In this document: positions 63,504-64,000 of the stretch, piece after piece
Numbering within the stretch: the stretch's first letter is position 1
Layout: each line of letters starts with the position of its first letter
NCBI GenBank assembly: GCA_963747535.1
Contig: CAVVFX010000025.1
Span: 1-64,000, forward strand
Direction: 5' to 3'
Length of the DNA stretch: 64,000 nucleotides
Source: CAVVFX01 sp963747535
GTDB taxonomy: Bacteria > Acidobacteriota > Terriglobia > Bryobacterales > Bryobacteraceae
The notes under the pieces: model-generated
Database searches by the model: none
Seen by the model: only the letters and a program-made list of their open reading frames with translations
Told to the model about the DNA's origin: nothing
Program-made: the position numbers and the translations under genes

Positions 63504-64000
63504 ATGATGGAAGCTTTCTTCGGTTTCAAGAAATCGCCTTTCGGCGACCATCCCGATGGCAAACAGTTGTTTGCTTCGCAAGCCTACACCGAGGTCAAGG
63601 CACGACTCCAGTTTCTGGCCGATCACCACGGCGCCGGTCTGCTCACCGGCGAAGTTGGCGCCGGCAAGTCCACCGCCGCCCGCACCTTCACCGCGGGACT
63701 CAATCCCAACCTCTACAAGATCCTGTATATACACTGGACTTCCGGGTCCGCTTTGGATCTGCTCCGCCAACTGGCCCTGGAACTCAACCTCGAACCGGCG
63801 CACTATCGCGGCGACCTGGTGCGTCAGATCTCCGCCGCCATCGTGAATCTCAACCAGAACAAGAAGCAGCACCCCATCCTCATCTGCGACGAAGCCCAAC
63901 TGCTGCCCCACGCCGCGCTCGAACAAATTCCTTTGCTGCTCAACTTCGACATGGATTCCTCTCACTACCTGACTCTGTTGCTGGTCGGCCAACCCTTGCT
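63504..64000 (+). CDS. ExeA/TniB-like transposition ATPase, cut by window end
   Basis: The first 165 codons are present: EAFFGFKKSPFGDHPDGKQL, Walker A LLTGEVGAGKSTAARTF and Walker B ILICDEAQLLPHAALEQ. The protein is very similar to the one at 1458-2258 and should continue for about 100 residues, followed by a RepA-like gene. GAGGAG lies just upstream, at the end of the transposase gene; the start is ATG 63504 or 63507. Confidence 0.9.
   Translation, partial: MMEAFFGFKKSPFGDHPDGKQLFASQAYTEVKARLQFLADHHGAGLLTGEVGAGKSTAARTFTAGLNPNLYKILYIHWTSGSALDLLRQLALELNLEPAHYRGDLVRQISAAIVNLNQNKKQHPILICDEAQLLPHAALEQIPLLLNFDMDSSHYLTLLLVGQPL

Overview
The window (about 57-60 % G+C over most of its length) looks like an accessory region of a soil acidobacterium, probably of the Bryobacterales / Candidatus Solibacter type. 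The grounds are the transposon gene set, repeated cytoplasmic arylsulfatases, DUF4239 membrane proteins and PAS histidine kinases. This is my reading of protein style, not a database result. No housekeeping operon is present. The only stable landmark is a tRNA-Thr(CGT) at 12.9 kb.

Layout. 0.4-4.2 kb: a four-gene transposon (DUF6431-like protein, DDE transposase, ExeA-like ATPase, RepA-like ATPase) reading leftwards. 4.5-12.6 kb: a lower-G+C island with a serine recombinase, a tyrosine integrase, small cysteine-rich proteins and several unknowns. 12.9-18.4 kb: an integrative mobilizable element next to the tRNA-Thr, with integrase, excisionase and an IncP-like traM-traL-traK block opposed to a relaxosome protein and relaxase, and an oriT-like region between them. 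18.5-44 kb: a sulfatase array scarred by duplication, frameshifts and insertion sequences. It holds four intact sulfatases, one frameshifted sulfatase, several fragments, two broken sulfatase-maturase genes, and decayed beta-keto-acid-cleavage, Rieske and carboxymuconolactone-decarboxylase-like genes. Inside it, an ISL3-type composite transposon (36.2-43.4 kb) carries a sulfatase and a DUF4239 gene and has split a PIN-domain toxin gene. 44.4-58.6 kb: a mostly intact block of two response regulators, two sensor kinases, an outer-membrane channel-like protein, a ClpB-like AAA+ ATPase, a sulfatase, DUF2252, DUF4239 and a small secreted protein. 58.6-60.4 kb: a run of pseudogene fragments. 60.7-61.2 kb: a BrnT/BrnA toxin-antitoxin pair. 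61.4-64 kb: a second, divergent copy of the first transposon, reading rightwards and cut off by the window end.

How the parts fit. The 44-58 kb block is tied together by a 20-bp palindrome (half-site TATTGAACT) that recurs five times, each time followed 18-19 bp later by TGTCA. It stands in front of a response regulator, the channel protein, a sulfatase, DUF4239 and the secreted protein. I infer a local regulon controlled by one of the encoded regulators. This regulon, together with the sulfatase/DUF4239 pairing that also travels on a composite transposon, is the best candidate here for an undescribed system. All five intact sulfatases lack signal peptides and carry the cysteine-type formylglycine site, while both linked radical-SAM maturases are broken, so maturation must depend on an enzyme encoded elsewhere.

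Limits. Starts were chosen by eye from ribosome-binding sites and family knowledge. Many single-base frameshifts are described; they cluster in otherwise decayed genes, but sequencing error cannot be excluded from one sequence.
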